Part shown: piece by piece, positions 17,384 to 26,483 of the stretch | Layout: each line of letters begins with the position of its first letter | Position numbering within the stretch: position 1 is the first letter of the stretch | The notes under the pieces: model-generated | Told to the model about the DNA's origin: nothing | Databases searched by the model: none | The model's input: the letters and a program-made list of their open reading frames with translations, nothing else | Made by a program: the position numbers and the translations under genes | NCBI GenBank assembly: GCA_009691245.1 | Contig: SHUM01000014.1 | Location: 1-62,535, forward strand | Length of the DNA: 62,535 nt | Reading direction: 5' to 3' | Source of the DNA: Acidobacteriota bacterium | GTDB lineage: Bacteria > Acidobacteriota > Terriglobia > 2-12-FULL-54-10

Positions 17384-19186
17384 CTAGAATACATCACTTT
17401 CAACACGCGTGCCCACGCGCGTGGGCTGCCTATGCAAGGCGGCCGAGGCGGGTTGGGCTTCTGCGCCGCTCACGGGTAGAGCCCACAACCGAAGGTGTTG
17501 CAATGGAAAGATTGCCAGTGATCGAGCGCCGGGCCTCATTTCATCCACATGAAAATCATCCCGTGCGGCGATGAACGGGAAGTTGTCCGCGGGATTGTCC
17601 GGGTCCCAGTCTTTGAGTCCGCCTCCAAGATAAAAGCCAAGACCATAGACCTGAGTGCGGTGCAAGTATAAGACTCCCATTTGCGTTGGCTCGATTCCCA
17701 GCGAGACAGCACGGTCAGCGACATTGCGGACAGAGGCAATCCCATTGACGACCGGTGTGAGATAGATCAGCAAGCCAAGCAGGCAAGCGCAGACCGCTAA
17801 ACCGATGGTCCCCCCAGCTTCCAAAAGCAATCCACGCCACGCTAGCACGATCGCTCCTGCAATCAACAGAATCACCACACCCCATAATTGCAGGGGGATA
17901 CCGCTATGGGTGATGGAACTCCACCAGCCCAGGTGGCCGGCCTGCTGAATTGCGTCGGTAAGGCCCGTGGCCAAGGTCTCCGGCAATACCCAGGAGAACA
18001 GGGGGACGAGGAGTAAGGTGGCGGCAGTTAAAGAGACCGCCGTTTTCCTCCAAGCCGCAGGCATGGCGGACTGAGGGGATGATTCGCCGTGATCTGAATC
18101 GACCAGCGTGCCAGCCAGTAAAAGACTTAGCGGCGGGAGGAGTGGAAGCAAGTAACCGGGTAGCTTGTTTTCAGCCAACGAAAAAAAGATAAACGGTAGC
18201 GCCACCCAATAAAGCAGCAGGGCCAGCCTGGGATCGCTGCCTATGGAACGCCCGCCGCCACGAATGGCCAACACCAGCCCCCAAAGCGAGGCAATCAGCA
18301 GTAGTGGAGTCCATGGATAGATCGCCGCAGGAAGTACGGAGAAGTAGAACCACCCGGGTTGCGGGTGCCCAATGATCTCGCCCGAGGTGAACCGCTGAAG
18401 GTTGTGGCGGATGAAAAATTCTTCGATGAACGGCCAGCCATTTTGCATGTAGCACAGCACGTACCACGGAAGAGCAATCAGGCCATACAACGCAACGGCG
18501 GGCGTGATCAGCATTTGTCGGATCAATGGCCAGTCCCGGCAATGCAGTATGCAGGCCAGGACTACGAGTCCCGCCAGTCCCACCGCCAGCGGGCCTTTGG
18601 CCAGCGTTGCCAGTGCCAGAATGGCGTAAAAGGCATAGAGCGCCCAGGTCGGGCGCTTGGCATGGTGATGGGCGATATTTTGCTGCGACGGCGTATTTGC
18701 GGCATCTCCCAGCCACCAAATGGCAAAGAATGCCAGCGAGGCCGAGAGCGTGGTTGTGAGTAGCATATCCATGGCGGCGGCGCGAGAAAAGCCGATCCAG
18801 CCGAGCGAGGTGGCCAGTATCAGGCAACTCCATTGCGCCGCCCGCTCGCCACGGAAACGGCGGGCGAACCAGTACCAGACGCCTAGAAACATCAGCGCAA
18901 ACAAAGCGGAAGGCAGGCGCGCGGCGAATTCACTAACGCCAAGATGAAAGGCCGTAGCCGCCAGCCAGTAATAGAGTGGTGGTTTCTCGAACCAGGACTC
19001 GCCAAAGAGACGCGGCGTGATGTAATCGCCGCTCGTGTGCATGCCGCGCGCCACATCGGCGTAGCGCGGCTCGTCCGGTCCGACCAGCCCCATGGAGTTC
19101 AGGCCGGCCATCATCAGGATATAGGCGGCAACGCCGCACAACATGGAACGAAACATTGATAACCGCGAGATGGAATGCTTATTCAT
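17384..19186 (-). CDS. GT39/ArnT-like membrane glycosyltransferase
   Basis: 600 residues with about 12-13 transmembrane helices. The first periplasmic loop contains GPDEPRYADVARGM and SGDYITPRLFGESWFEKPPL with the acidic DE pair. This is the PMT/ArnT pattern for transferring a sugar from a polyprenyl phosphate donor to lipid A, protein or another acceptor in the periplasm. The C-terminal 150 residues are soluble (GLGFYLGGGLKDWDPDNP). Which donor and acceptor are used is unknown. The gene lies between peptidoglycan genes, but this may be chance: a long inverted repeat separates it from mpl. Confidence 0.85.
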   Translation of the reverse strand: MNKHSISRLSMFRSMLCGVAAYILMMAGLNSMGLVGPDEPRYADVARGMHTSGDYITPRLFGESWFEKPPLYYWLAATAFHLGVSEFAARLPSALFALMFLGVWYWFARRFRGERAAQWSCLILATSLGWIGFSRAAAMDMLLTTTLSASLAFFAIWWLGDAANTPSQQNIAHHHAKRPTWALYAFYAILALATLAKGPLAVGLAGLVVLACILHCRDWPLIRQMLITPAVALYGLIALPWYVLCYMQNGWPFIEEFFIRHNLQRFTSGEIIGHPQPGWFYFSVLPAAIYPWTPLLLIASLWGLVLAIRGGGRSIGSDPRLALLLYWVALPFIFFSLAENKLPGYLLPLLPPLSLLLAGTLVDSDHGESSPQSAMPAAWRKTAVSLTAATLLLVPLFSWVLPETLATGLTDAIQQAGHLGWWSSITHSGIPLQLWGVVILLIAGAIVLAWRGLLLEAGGTIGLAVCACLLGLLIYLTPVVNGIASVRNVADRAVSLGIEPTQMGVLYLHRTQVYGLGFYLGGGLKDWDPDNPADNFPFIAARDDFHVDEMRPGARSLAIFPLQHLRLWALPVSGAEAQPASAALHRQPTRVGTRVESDVF

Positions 19187-19207
19187 GAATAGCCGATTGT
19201 AAACCGG

Positions 19208-19296
19208 GATCAGAGCCGCGACCGCCAGGGAGCGGGCACGTTCAACGATTAGTGACCGTTGGCGGCGCCCGCTCCCTGGCGGTTGCGGCTCTGATC
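19208..19296. repeat. Long inverted repeat overlapping the 3' end of mpl
   Basis: Two 30-base arms (19208-19237 and 19267-19296) are complementary except at one position and enclose a 29-base loop. The right arm encodes the last residues of Mpl, and the stop codon of mpl (19249-19251) lies in the loop. The core GAGCCGCGACCG..AGGGAGCGG is shared with the element at 42736-42816, so they belong to one repeat family. It may also work as a terminator for mpl. Confidence 0.8.
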
Positions 19297-20706
19297 GGCG
19301 ACCGCTTGGAGTAGTTTTCCGTGAATTCCTCCGAAGCCGCCGTTGGACATCACCACGATCACGTCGCCGGGCATGACCAGCGCGCTAAGGCGCGCGACAA
19401 TCTGCTCCGTCGTACTGCCCATCTCCACGGCAACACCGCGACCGGCAATCAGTTTGCTCACATGGTCCAGGTTCATCCGTTCCGATTCCGGTATGCGATC
19501 CTGCTTAAAGACCCCTGCCAACATTACTTGATCGGCGACAGTCAGCGCATCGGCCAGTTCGTTCTCAAATACATTGCGGCGCAGCGTGTTGGAACGTGGT
19601 TCCAGAAGAGCCCATATACGGCGACTGGGAAATTTCGCGCGGGCGGCGTGCAGCGTCTCGCGGATGGCCGTCGGATGATGCGCGAAATCGTCCACTATCG
19701 TGACTCCAGCGGCTTCTCCCACTACCTCCATTCGCCGGCGTACTCCGGCGAACGAGTCCATCGCCCGCGCGATCTCGCTCCACTGAATGCCGTAATGCGA
19801 GGCCATGGCTACCGCACCAAGGGCATTCTGGACATTGTGTCGCCCGCAGAGTTGCATCGTGATTCGGCCTTTGCGCTGGCCGCTAAACGCCACGTCAAAC
19901 GACGTGTCCGTCGCGGAGGTTGCAATCTCGCTTGCGCGCCAGTCGCCTTGCTCGATTCCGTAGGTTTCTACCGTGCAGTAGGCCCGTTCACAGGCTTGGC
20001 GGATGATTTCGCTCTCCGCGCAGGCAGCCAGATATCCGCGGCGCGGAATGAGATTGATCAGCCGCTGAAAGGCCACAGTAACGGCTTCCAGATCGCGATA
20101 GATGTCGGCATGGTCGAACTCAATGGAAGTAAGTATCGCGGCATCAGGACGATAGTGTAAAAACTTGGGGCCCTTGTCGAAGAAGGCCGTGTCGTATTCA
20201 TCGGCTTCAATAATGAAGTAGCGGGAGTCGGCGGGGCCGCTGTCATAACCGCACGAAAAATTGTTGGGGACGCCGCCAATCAGGAATCCCGGTTGCAATC
20301 CGGCCGAGTAAAATATCCAACTGAGGATGGCAGTAACGGTGGTCTTTCCGTGGGTGCCGGCAATGGCAATCGTTTCGCGGCTGGAGAGGAACAACTCGCG
20401 GAGGATTTCAGGAAGAGAGGCGTAGGGAAGTTTGAGGTCGAGGACGGCCTCCAACTCCGCATTGCCGCGCGAGATGGCGTTTCCGATGATGGTGAGCTCA
20501 GGCCGCGGTTCGAGGTTCTCCGATCGGTAGCTTTCGCAGACGGGGATCTTCATCGCTGCGAGCTGCGTCGAGATAGGAGGGTAAATCTCCGCATCCGACC
20601 CGGTAACACGGTAGCCGGCTTGTTGGAGCAGTCCCGCCAGAGCGCCCATCGCGGTTCCAGCCACGCCGATCAGGTGAATATGCGCGCCGGGTCGCAGAGC
20701 GATCAT
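19249..20706 (-). CDS. mpl: UDP-N-acetylmuramate:L-Ala-D-Glu-meso-DAP ligase
   Basis: 485 residues. Mpl attaches recovered murein tripeptide to UDP-MurNAc in peptidoglycan recycling. The Mur-ligase start HIHLIGVAGTAMGALAGLLQ, the P-loop AGTHGKTTVTAILSWI near residue 111, EADEYDTAFFDKGPKF and the C-terminal domain with DDFAHHPTAIRETL are visible. GTDE/EADEYDTAFFDK is the form that separates Mpl from MurC. The gene overlaps the upstream LD-carboxypeptidase by 4 bases; together these two act on cytoplasmic recycled muropeptides. The last dozen residues (QSRNRQGAGAANGH) come from an inverted-repeat arm and are probably an acquired tail. Confidence 0.93.
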   Translation of the reverse strand: MIALRPGAHIHLIGVAGTAMGALAGLLQQAGYRVTGSDAEIYPPISTQLAAMKIPVCESYRSENLEPRPELTIIGNAISRGNAELEAVLDLKLPYASLPEILRELFLSSRETIAIAGTHGKTTVTAILSWIFYSAGLQPGFLIGGVPNNFSCGYDSGPADSRYFIIEADEYDTAFFDKGPKFLHYRPDAAILTSIEFDHADIYRDLEAVTVAFQRLINLIPRRGYLAACAESEIIRQACERAYCTVETYGIEQGDWRASEIATSATDTSFDVAFSGQRKGRITMQLCGRHNVQNALGAVAMASHYGIQWSEIARAMDSFAGVRRRMEVVGEAAGVTIVDDFAHHPTAIRETLHAARAKFPSRRIWALLEPRSNTLRRNVFENELADALTVADQVMLAGVFKQDRIPESERMNLDHVSKLIAGRGVAVEMGSTTEQIVARLSALVMPGDVIVVMSNGGFGGIHGKLLQAVADQSRNRQGAGAANGH

Positions 20707-21710
20707 TTGGGTTTCTTCTTCGCAGATTTATGAGTGGTCTTCGATTTCTTTTCCGCAGCTCGCACGGCTGGCTCCAGCGTGGTCAGCTTCACCGTGGCAT
20801 CTGCTTCCAGCTTCGCTCGGATGCCCAACGGCAGGGTCAGGCAGTGGCCGGAGTTGTGTCCAAATCTCATCCCAAAGGCGATGGGAATATTCATTCCCTC
20901 AAAGGCTTGCAGAATTACGTTATGCAAAACCTCATGCGGCGGGGGACCCAGCGTGCAGCCCGGCATTTCACCGAAGATCACGCCCTTTATGTCCTTGAAT
21001 TTTCCCGCGCGGCGCAACTGGAACAACATGCGGTCAATGCGGTACGGTTTTTCATCAACATCTTCAAGCAACAGAATCGACCCCGCTGTTGCAATTTCTT
21101 GCGGCGTGCCCAGCGTTGCCACCAGCAGGGAGAGGCATCCGCCCGCCAGCCAGCCTGTCGCAGTTCCGGGACGCAACACGACGGCGTCGGACTCCAGGTG
21201 ATAGCCACGCACCACGTCGGCCAACATCTTTTCCATCATGGTCCGCTCGTAGCCGGTCTCCCCGGATGCCAGGTCTTTGGTCAGCATGGGGCCTTGAAAA
21301 GTCACCCACCCAAGCGTCTGACTGAGAAACGTCAGCAGTGTGGTGATGTCGCTGTAGCCCATAACAATCTTGGGAGTCAGGCGTTGCAGCCGCTGCAGAT
21401 TGCTCCGCTGCGAGAGTTGCTCTACAACGTAGTTCGAGCCATACCCGCCGCGTGCGCAAAATACGGCACGAATGCCAGGGTCCTCCAGTTGCGCCAGCAA
21501 CGCCTGCACGCGATCAGCGTGCGGCCCCGCGTAGAACTCTTGTCGTGCCAGAGTCTGCGGATGGCAGACCACGCGGTAGCCGATCGCCTCCAGTTCACGA
21601 ATACCCTCATCCAACCGGCGACGATCCACAGGGCTGGCCGGAGCCACCAGGCCGATAGCATCGCCTCGTCGCAACGCGATCGGCTTGCGCACCGTTTTCT
21701 TGCTCGCCAT
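20703..21710 (-). CDS. ldcA: Murein LD-carboxypeptidase (peptidase S66)
   Basis: 335 residues. It removes the terminal D-Ala from cytoplasmic muropeptide tetrapeptides. The S66 family pattern is clear: ALRRGDAIGLVAPASPVDRR at the start, the nucleophile Ser in FCARGGYGSNYVVE, KIVMGYSDITTLL, and LAGGCLSLLVATLGTP before the Glu and His of the triad (LLEDVDEKPYRIDRML; FGHNSGHCLTLPLG). The C-terminus is a lysine-rich tail (KKSKTTHKSAKKK). The stop overlaps the start of mpl by 4 bases (ATGA-type), so the two recycling enzymes are co-translated. Confidence 0.9.
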   Translation of the reverse strand: MASKKTVRKPIALRRGDAIGLVAPASPVDRRRLDEGIRELEAIGYRVVCHPQTLARQEFYAGPHADRVQALLAQLEDPGIRAVFCARGGYGSNYVVEQLSQRSNLQRLQRLTPKIVMGYSDITTLLTFLSQTLGWVTFQGPMLTKDLASGETGYERTMMEKMLADVVRGYHLESDAVVLRPGTATGWLAGGCLSLLVATLGTPQEIATAGSILLLEDVDEKPYRIDRMLFQLRRAGKFKDIKGVIFGEMPGCTLGPPPHEVLHNVILQAFEGMNIPIAFGMRFGHNSGHCLTLPLGIRAKLEADATVKLTTLEPAVRAAEKKSKTTHKSAKKKPK

Positions 21711-21817
21711 TTTGAGCCACCCTCCTTGGGATGGGGATGCGGGACTTTGTTTGTGCTAAGAGCCTATGCTGCTTGCCTATGCTACGGGCACGTGCAACAA
21801 CCTAAATCAAATACTGG

Positions 21818-22663
21818 CTAAATCAAATACTCGCCTTGAAATATGATTTCGGCGGGGCCGGTCAGATAGACACCGTCGGCCTCCCAGCGTACCGGAAGCG
21901 CTCCAGCCAGCGTGCGGACTTCCACAGGGCTCTCCGCGTGGCCATTCAGTATGGCGGCAACCGCTGCCGCGGAGCTGCCTGTGCCTGAAGAGTTTGTCTC
22001 GCCTACGCCGCGCTCCCAATAGCGCACTTCAATGGCGTGCTTCGAAACTGGCCGATAGAACTCAATGTTGGTGCGGTTCGGAAAGTATGGGTGCCGCTCG
22101 ATCTCACGTCCGCAGTCCAGCCAGTTCCATTCAAAATTGTCCACTGCGATGGAGCAATGAGGATTACCCATTGAAGTGATGGTTGCTTTGCGTGGGCCGC
22201 CGGATAATGGTAATTCGTATCCAATCACCGGTTCGCCGACCGATTGCGGTGGGCGAAATGGAATCGAGTGCGCGTCGAAGATGGGCTTGCCCATGTGCAT
22301 ATCAAAAGTAAACTCAGTTCCCTTATGTGCCGTCAACTTGAGTTTTTTCACTCCGGCCACTGTCTGTACCGTTAGGTCGCGATCCCGCCCCGACGCATGG
22401 AGCAGATATGCCGCAACACAGCGCGTCCCGTTGCCGGAGATCTCCGCTTCGCTCCCATCGCTATTGAAAATGCGCAGGCTGGCGTCCACATCCGTTGTGA
22501 TGCCAGGTACGGTCAGAAAGATCACGCCATCGCCGCCTGCGCCGTAGCGCCGGTCGCAGAAGAGCTGCTTGGACTCAGGGGTGGGCAGCAGATCGACAGA
22601 TCCCTCCACAATGAGAAAGTCGTTTCCGGCGCCTTGTGCCTTGGTAAATCGAATCGAGTTCAT
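21818..22663 (-). CDS. dapF: DapF-like diaminopimelate epimerase with Ser at both catalytic Cys
   Basis: 281 residues with the whole DapF fold: FTKAQGAGNDFLIVEG at the start, FNSDGSEAEISGNGTRC near residue 75, TSMGNPHCSIAVDN, and WERGVGETNSSGTGSSAAA near residue 220. Canonical DapF has catalytic cysteines in MCGNGxRC and ACGTGAC; here both are serine (TCC and TCT codons). The remaining binding residues are kept. DapF converts LL- to meso-diaminopimelate; neighbouring mpl and ldcA also handle meso-DAP, so an epimerase role is expected. Whether the Ser/Ser pair is active, as Ser and Thr variants are in the related proline racemase superfamily, is open. No frameshift or truncation is seen. Confidence 0.85.
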   Translation of the reverse strand: MNSIRFTKAQGAGNDFLIVEGSVDLLPTPESKQLFCDRRYGAGGDGVIFLTVPGITTDVDASLRIFNSDGSEAEISGNGTRCVAAYLLHASGRDRDLTVQTVAGVKKLKLTAHKGTEFTFDMHMGKPIFDAHSIPFRPPQSVGEPVIGYELPLSGGPRKATITSMGNPHCSIAVDNFEWNWLDCGREIERHPYFPNRTNIEFYRPVSKHAIEVRYWERGVGETNSSGTGSSAAAVAAILNGHAESPVEVRTLAGALPVRWEADGVYLTGPAEIIFQGEYLI

Positions 22664-22711
22664 TCAAAACATTCCGCCATGAGCCGCCAGACATGAGCCG
22701 ACAGAGCGGCG

Positions 22712-25018
22712 CTAGACTCCCACCCGTGTGCTGTCCATCTCTTCATACCAGTCGGGACGCTTCAATACTTCGCGTGGCCTGCTGCCGTCAGGCGGGCCAA
22801 TGATGCCGTCGCGCTCCATCACATCCAGCAGGCGCGCGGCGCGTCCGTAGCCCAGTCGCAGGCGTCGCTGAAGGATCGATGTGGAAGCCTTGCCCATCTC
22901 CACGATCACGCGCACGGCCTGCTCGTACATCTCATCCTTTTCGGCCTCGCTATCCTCGATCGGATCGTCCCCATCTTCACCCACTGGAGGGCGCAAGAAC
23001 TCTTCCACATAATTTGGCGTGGCCTGAGCGCGCCAGAACTCGATTACTTGTGCGGTCTCAGCCTCGGTAACCAGTGGGGCATGGACGCGCACGAGGCGTC
23101 CTGAGCCGGGCGGCGAGAATAGCATATCTCCTTTGCCTAGTAATGCTTCCGCTCCATTCGAATCGAGGATGGTGCGCGAGTCAACCTTGGTAGCCACGCG
23201 AAATGAAATACGGGCAGGGAAGTTGGCCTTGATGAGTCCGGTGATGACATCCACGCTGGGCCTTTGCGTAGCCAGCACAAGATGAATGCCGACGGCGCGG
23301 GCCATCTGCGCCAGACGCGTGATAGAGAACTCCACGTTGCTCGAATCGACCATCATCAAGTCGGCCAGCTCGTCGATGAATATGACGATGTAGGGCAGGC
23401 GCTGATGCTCGCTGGGCGGCTCGAACAGATTCAAGCTTTCCGGCTTATCGAACAACTTGTTGTACTGGTCAATGTTGCGAACACCCTTCTCGGCCAACAA
23501 CTTAAGACGCCGCTCCATCTCTTTGACGCAATTGCGCAGGGCGTTGGCGGCGACTTTTGGGTCGGTGATTATGGGCGTGATCAGGTGCGGGATGCCTTCG
23601 TAAAGCCCCAGTTCCAGGCGCTTCGGATCGACCAGGATCATCTTCACTTCGTCCGGAGTGGACTTGAACAGAATGGACAGGATCAAGCTGTTCATGGCCA
23701 CGCTTTTGCCCGAGCCTGTAGAACCCGCGATCAGCAGGTGCGGCATGGAGGCTAAGTCGGCGACGCGCAGTTTACCATTGATCTCTTTACCCAAGGCCAC
23801 GGTCAGGGGCGACTTGGGATCGGTGAAGACCTCGGCCTCCAGTATCTCCCTCAGACGGATGATCTCGCGCTGCGGGTTGGGTACTTCAACACCCACCGTC
23901 GACTTGCCGGGGATGCGCTCAATGAGGATGGATTCGGCTTCCATCGCCAGGCAAAGATCATCTACCAAGTTAGTGATACGATTGTATTTAACTCCAGCCT
24001 CCGGCTTGAACTCATAGGTGGTAACCACGGGGCCTGGGTTGATCTGGGTAACCTGGCCAAGCACGCCGAACTCCTGGCATTTGCTGGTCAGCACGCCGGC
24101 TCTGCGCTTGAGGTCCTCCACGTGGTGCTCCTGCGGGCCCTCAGGTGCGAACAGCAGGCTGGTGCTGGGAAGCTGATATGCATGGGTCACGCGCGGCACC
24201 GGCGGCTGGTAGCGACCGGAATCGTAAATCCGGCTCATGACCGGCATCTGCACGGCGATGGGCTCAATATCCTCGTCTTCGAGGTCGTCATCCGCCGCAG
24301 GTTCTGCTTCAGATAGATTATCTATTTCATTGATTACACGCTTCTTATCATTTACTGCTGGATGGAATGTTCGCACCATTGGCTGGGGCTGCACCTTGGC
24401 TGGCCGTAGGCGCCTGATTAGTGCCGACTTAATACTGGCTAACTTCTCACGCACTGCGCCGACCCAGGCGAATTTTTCCTCTGCCCAAGCTGAAGTGGCC
24501 TCCACTGAGAAGGAGGTGAGCAGGTAGATGGAAACCAAGGCCAACAACGCGAGGAAGACGGTGCTGCCGGGACGATTCAGCAACGCGCGCAGCCCGTCCG
24601 AAATTAGTCCGCCCAGCAAGCCCCCGGCGGGAAACATCTCAAAGAAGCGCAGACGATAGGGAATGAGCGCCAAACCCGCTTGAATGCTTAGGAAAAGCAT
24701 CGCCGCGCCCGCAGCTTGAATCCAGGTTTCCACGACCGCGCGGCTGCGAAACATGGTCCAGCCCAGCCAGCCAAAGCCAATGGGAATCAGGAAGGCGCAA
24801 ACCCCAAACACCTGAAACATCAAGTCGGCGGCGTGCGCGCCTACCGTGCCGATCCAGTTGTGGATTTCCGCCGCGGCAGCCGCGGTGTGAAATGATGAGT
24901 CGCTAGTGGAAAAGGAGACCAGGCTGAGCAAGGCCATCAACGCCCCGGCCATCCAGACCAACCCGATCAGTTCATTTCGCCTGCGATTCAGCGTCGGCGT
25001 TAACCATGTCATAGCCAT
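22712..25018 (-). CDS. ftsK: DNA translocase FtsK/SpoIIIE
   Basis: 768 residues, shorter than E. coli FtsK because the linker is short. Four N-terminal membrane helices (about 20-180) and a short linker lead to the alpha/beta motor. The motor has NPQREIIRLREILE, Walker A IAGSTGSGKSVAMNSLI near residue 442, MILVDPKRLELGLYEGIPHL and Walker B IVIFIDELADLMM, then VHLVLATQRPS-type residues. The winged-helix gamma domain that reads KOPS sites ends the protein (ASTSILQRRLRLGYGRAARL). It pumps chromosome DNA through the division septum. A second ATG at 25012 has a better-spaced AAGG than the one at 25018. Confidence 0.95.
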   Translation of the reverse strand: MAMTWLTPTLNRRRNELIGLVWMAGALMALLSLVSFSTSDSSFHTAAAAAEIHNWIGTVGAHAADLMFQVFGVCAFLIPIGFGWLGWTMFRSRAVVETWIQAAGAAMLFLSIQAGLALIPYRLRFFEMFPAGGLLGGLISDGLRALLNRPGSTVFLALLALVSIYLLTSFSVEATSAWAEEKFAWVGAVREKLASIKSALIRRLRPAKVQPQPMVRTFHPAVNDKKRVINEIDNLSEAEPAADDDLEDEDIEPIAVQMPVMSRIYDSGRYQPPVPRVTHAYQLPSTSLLFAPEGPQEHHVEDLKRRAGVLTSKCQEFGVLGQVTQINPGPVVTTYEFKPEAGVKYNRITNLVDDLCLAMEAESILIERIPGKSTVGVEVPNPQREIIRLREILEAEVFTDPKSPLTVALGKEINGKLRVADLASMPHLLIAGSTGSGKSVAMNSLILSILFKSTPDEVKMILVDPKRLELGLYEGIPHLITPIITDPKVAANALRNCVKEMERRLKLLAEKGVRNIDQYNKLFDKPESLNLFEPPSEHQRLPYIVIFIDELADLMMVDSSNVEFSITRLAQMARAVGIHLVLATQRPSVDVITGLIKANFPARISFRVATKVDSRTILDSNGAEALLGKGDMLFSPPGSGRLVRVHAPLVTEAETAQVIEFWRAQATPNYVEEFLRPPVGEDGDDPIEDSEAEKDEMYEQAVRVIVEMGKASTSILQRRLRLGYGRAARLLDVMERDGIIGPPDGSRPREVLKRPDWYEEMDSTRVGV

Positions 25019-25045
25019 TATCCTTGTGGCTGGATAAAATTATTT

Positions 25046-25051
25046 ATTATA
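25046..25051 (-). promoter_or_regulatory. Candidate -10 element of ftsK
   Basis: The minus strand reads TATAAT here, inside an AT-rich block (25036-25080) that stands out from the GC-rich surroundings and lies just upstream of the ftsK start. No good -35 box is found at 16-18 bases, so it is a candidate only. Confidence 0.4.
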
Positions 25052-25175
25052 CAACCAATTGTTTATAATACAGTTACTAAAGGATGCCGCAGAGATAATT
25101 GACTCCGCTGGAACACACCTCCAGCGCCTTATGGGTGGTGCGTCCGAAGAGTGTCCCACCATCTTTAGCAACCTT

Positions 25176-26171
25176 CTAGGGGGTAAGGTTGAGACGGTAG
25201 GACATAGCCAGAGCAAGTACTATTATGCCAAGTATGAACCGATAGTAAACAAAAATCCTGAATGTACCAAACTGCAAAAACTTGAGAAAGAAGGCGATAG
25301 TAGCGTATCCGGTCACAGCTGAGACCAGCGCCCCCACCGCGAACGGAAGCAGCGCGTCGGGCGCAAGTCCTTGATGATAAACGTCCACCAATTTCTTCAG
25401 ACAAGCCCCGGCGATAATGGGAGTGGATAGCAGAAAGCTGAACCGCGCCGCCGAATCCCTTTGAAAATGAAGAAACAAGCCCGTAGTAATGGTAATTCCC
25501 GAGCGGGAAACACCGGGGATCAACGCCACCGCCTGCGAGCAGCCCACGAGCAGGGCGTCGGCAACGCCGACATGCCGCAAACCCTTGCTTCCAGACTGCT
25601 TGCGGTCCGCATACGCCATCAGAAGCGCCACCACAATCAGGGCCGACCCCATCACCCAGGGACTGCGCAACGTGGTCTCCACCTGTTTCTCAAACAGCAG
25701 CCCGACAATCGCCGCGGGAATAGTCCCCAGGACCAGTAGCCAGAGCAAACTCCCGTCTTCGACTGGACTGGTGGGAGCACTTTGAGCAGGCGAAAAATTT
25801 GTATTATTTGGGAAATTTTGAGTCCCCTTGGAGGTAGACAAATTCGTGGTAGAGTCGGCTGTGCCCAAATTGCACACTTTCACGGTTTTGTTGGCAGAGT
25901 TCACAAAATCAACATCGGTGGAATCTGTGGATTTAGCGGTTCCCAGCCCGCATCGCCGCAGGCCACCGGCGATCAACTCCATCCAAGTTTTCCAAAAATA
26001 AATGACAACCGCGACAAGCGTTCCCACATGGAGGGCGACATCGAAGGTCAGACCCGGATCGCGCCAGCCCAAAAGCCAGGGCAGCAACGCGAGATGGGCC
26101 GTCGAGGAGATGGGCAGAAACTCGGTGAGCCCCTGCACCGCTCCCAAAATGATCGCTTGCCATAACGGCAC
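25176..26171 (-). CDS. uppP: Undecaprenyl-diphosphatase with a long low-complexity insert
   Basis: 331 residues against about 265-275 for the family. The enzyme dephosphorylates undecaprenyl diphosphate, recycling the lipid carrier of cell-wall synthesis. Both BacA motifs are present: VQGLTEFLPISSTAHLALLP near residue 12 and PGVSRSGITITTGL near 220. Between residues about 75 and 140 lies a polar, Asn/Ser/Thr-rich insert (KSTDSTDVDFVN, NLSTSKGTQNFPNNTNFSPA) at a loop between membrane helices, with base composition more AT-rich than the rest. The start ATG lies at 26171. The catalytic part is complete, so activity is likely. Confidence 0.92.
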   Translation of the reverse strand: MPLWQAIILGAVQGLTEFLPISSTAHLALLPWLLGWRDPGLTFDVALHVGTLVAVVIYFWKTWMELIAGGLRRCGLGTAKSTDSTDVDFVNSANKTVKVCNLGTADSTTNLSTSKGTQNFPNNTNFSPAQSAPTSPVEDGSLLWLLVLGTIPAAIVGLLFEKQVETTLRSPWVMGSALIVVALLMAYADRKQSGSKGLRHVGVADALLVGCSQAVALIPGVSRSGITITTGLFLHFQRDSAARFSFLLSTPIIAGACLKKLVDVYHQGLAPDALLPFAVGALVSAVTGYATIAFFLKFLQFGTFRIFVYYRFILGIIVLALAMSYRLNLTP

Positions 26172-26483
26172 GGTTGGCGCGCTCCCTCTTAAGCAGTCCT
26201 GCGAATCCTGATTATAGACGCACCCTCCGCGACATGTTTCGAGTCACCGGCGCTTATTTCCGCCCTGCACCATTTTGGTGCACACGATTTAAGTATCCAA
26301 TCCGTGCCGCACCTCATCGTCCAATGCCTTGGGTTGCAGGGGAATCGTGGTATGCTGGGCGCAAATAATTGGGTCAGGATGGATCACCAGGAAAAGGTGG
26401 TTCCTACAATGAGGCTTTTGCCGACAATGAAGATAGTGCCAACAGCGATGATTTTGCCGAATACATTTTTCAGGAGATATGCC
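26172..26483. other. Divergent intergenic region between uppP and an Oar-like receptor
   Basis: No gene is seen. A perfect palindrome TGCACCA-TTT-TGGTGCA lies at 26266-26282, possibly an operator or small terminator. In-frame codons upstream of the receptor ATG at 26484 (from 26304) have no signal peptide character and precede a good ribosome site, so they are treated as leader rather than coding DNA. Confidence 0.5.
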
